A DNA stretch of 15,786 bases from JAUVXY01 sp964392345 (GTDB lineage Bacteria; Actinomycetota; Humimicrobiia; Humimicrobiales; Humimicrobiaceae). A program made the translations under genes and the position numbers. Below, in pieces: positions 15,332 to 15,786 of the stretch (its first letter is position 1; every line of letters begins with the position of its first letter). Location: the NCBI GenBank assembly GCA_964392345.1, contig CAYMPQ010000040.1, positions 1-15,786 of the forward strand. The letters are read 5' to 3'. The notes beneath the pieces were generated by a model that was not told the DNA's origin, searched no databases, and saw only the letters and a program-made list of their open reading frames with translations.

Positions 15332-15750
15332 TTGAGAATAAGGCAGTAGGGGAACTTGGAGAAAATATATCCGCACATTATTTAGCTAATTCAGGGTATG
15401 CTATTTTAGAAAAGAATTATACCTGCAAATTTGGAGAAATTGATATTATAGCTAAAAAGGGTACGGTTCTTGCATTTATTGAAGTAAAAACAAGAACAAG
15501 CATTAGCTATGGGTACCCGGAAGAGGCAGTTGACAAGTACAAGATAAAAAAGATCAAAAATACAGCCAATTTTTTTATTGCAAACAATAAGCCACTTCAA
15601 GATTTTAATTTCAGGTTTGATGTCATTTCTATAATAGCCGGCAAAAAAATAGTTGAAAATATAATTAATGCAAATAAGATAAAAAATAGTGTGGGTAAAA
15701 AATTTTGTTCTGCCGACTTTAATTTCAAGCACATTAAAAATGCTTTTTAG
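15328..15750 (+). CDS. yraN: UPF0102 family endonuclease-like protein YraN
   Basis: A 140-residue protein of the UPF0102/YraN family, which has a restriction-endonuclease-like fold. The putative nuclease core is present: an N-terminal GELGENISAHYL helix, then FGEIDII (Glu37, Asp39) and AFIEVKTR (Glu52, Lys54). The C-terminus is longer than usual, adding a basic tail after RFDVISI. The biological role of the family is uncertain, with links to DNA uptake or repair proposed from neighbourhood. It follows rnhB with an ATGA overlap, the standard order. Only 36 bases follow in the window, with no recognisable gene start or terminator. Confidence 0.93.
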   Translation: MIENKAVGELGENISAHYLANSGYAILEKNYTCKFGEIDIIAKKGTVLAFIEVKTRTSISYGYPEEAVDKYKIKKIKNTANFFIANNKPLQDFNFRFDVISIIAGKKIVENIINANKIKNSVGKKFCSADFNFKHIKNAF

Positions 15751-15786
15751 CTCTTGCTGTGTAAGCTCAATAGTTTAAGATTAATA

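Overview
This is an AT-rich bacterial chromosome segment carrying 20 protein genes, all on the + strand and tightly packed. No RNA gene, mobile element, CRISPR array or foreign-looking island was seen. No gap between genes exceeds about 170 bases. The order (rsmD, coaD, SepIVA/DivIVA-like coiled-coil gene, rpmF, then plsX, acpP, rnc, smc, ftsY, ffh, rpsP, khpA, rimM, trmD, rplS, lepB, rnhB, yraN) is the conserved housekeeping order of Gram-positive-type bacteria (Bacillota, Actinomycetota and relatives). The SepIVA-like gene between coaD and rpmF, together with an ADP-forming acetyl-CoA synthetase, suggests an uncultured, probably anaerobic, low-GC lineage near deep Actinomycetota or Bacillota. 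That placement is inference; a phylogeny of the ribosomal proteins, Ffh and FtsY would settle it.

Layout. Positions 1-1583 hold a 16S rRNA methyltransferase (rsmD), apparently starting on a non-canonical AUU, then the CoA-biosynthesis enzyme coaD and a small coiled-coil envelope/division-type protein. A spacer of about 170 bases with a candidate promoter follows, in the place where yceD normally precedes rpmF. Positions 1755-5173 hold ribosomal protein L32, a fused ADP-forming acetate-CoA ligase, and a BioD-like/DRTGG protein resembling the N-terminal regulatory part of phosphotransacetylase. This acetate pair sits between rpmF and plsX, which are normally neighbours. Positions 5202-7258 hold plsX, acpP and rnc. 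Positions 7281-11784 hold smc, ftsY and ffh. A recognisable promoter then leads into rpsP-khpA-rimM-trmD-rplS, followed by lepB-rnhB-yraN, the last three joined by ATGA overlaps.

The genes cover acyl-chain and phospholipid initiation (CoaD, PlsX, AcpP), acetate/ATP metabolism linked to acetyl-CoA, ribosome assembly and RNA maturation (RsmD, L32, RNase III, S16, KhpA, RimM, TrmD, L19), protein targeting and secretion (FtsY, Ffh, LepB), chromosome segregation (SMC), and nucleic-acid maintenance (RnhB, YraN).

The most unusual item is the SMC protein. Both ATPase head halves are complete, but the whole protein is only 754 residues, with about 380 residues between the heads and no recognisable hinge domain. 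The second is the AUU (or AUC) start of rsmD. Lesser points are the insertion of the acetate module, the missing yceD, a palindrome inside the rpsP promoter, and a split between genes with strong Shine-Dalgarno sites and genes with none.
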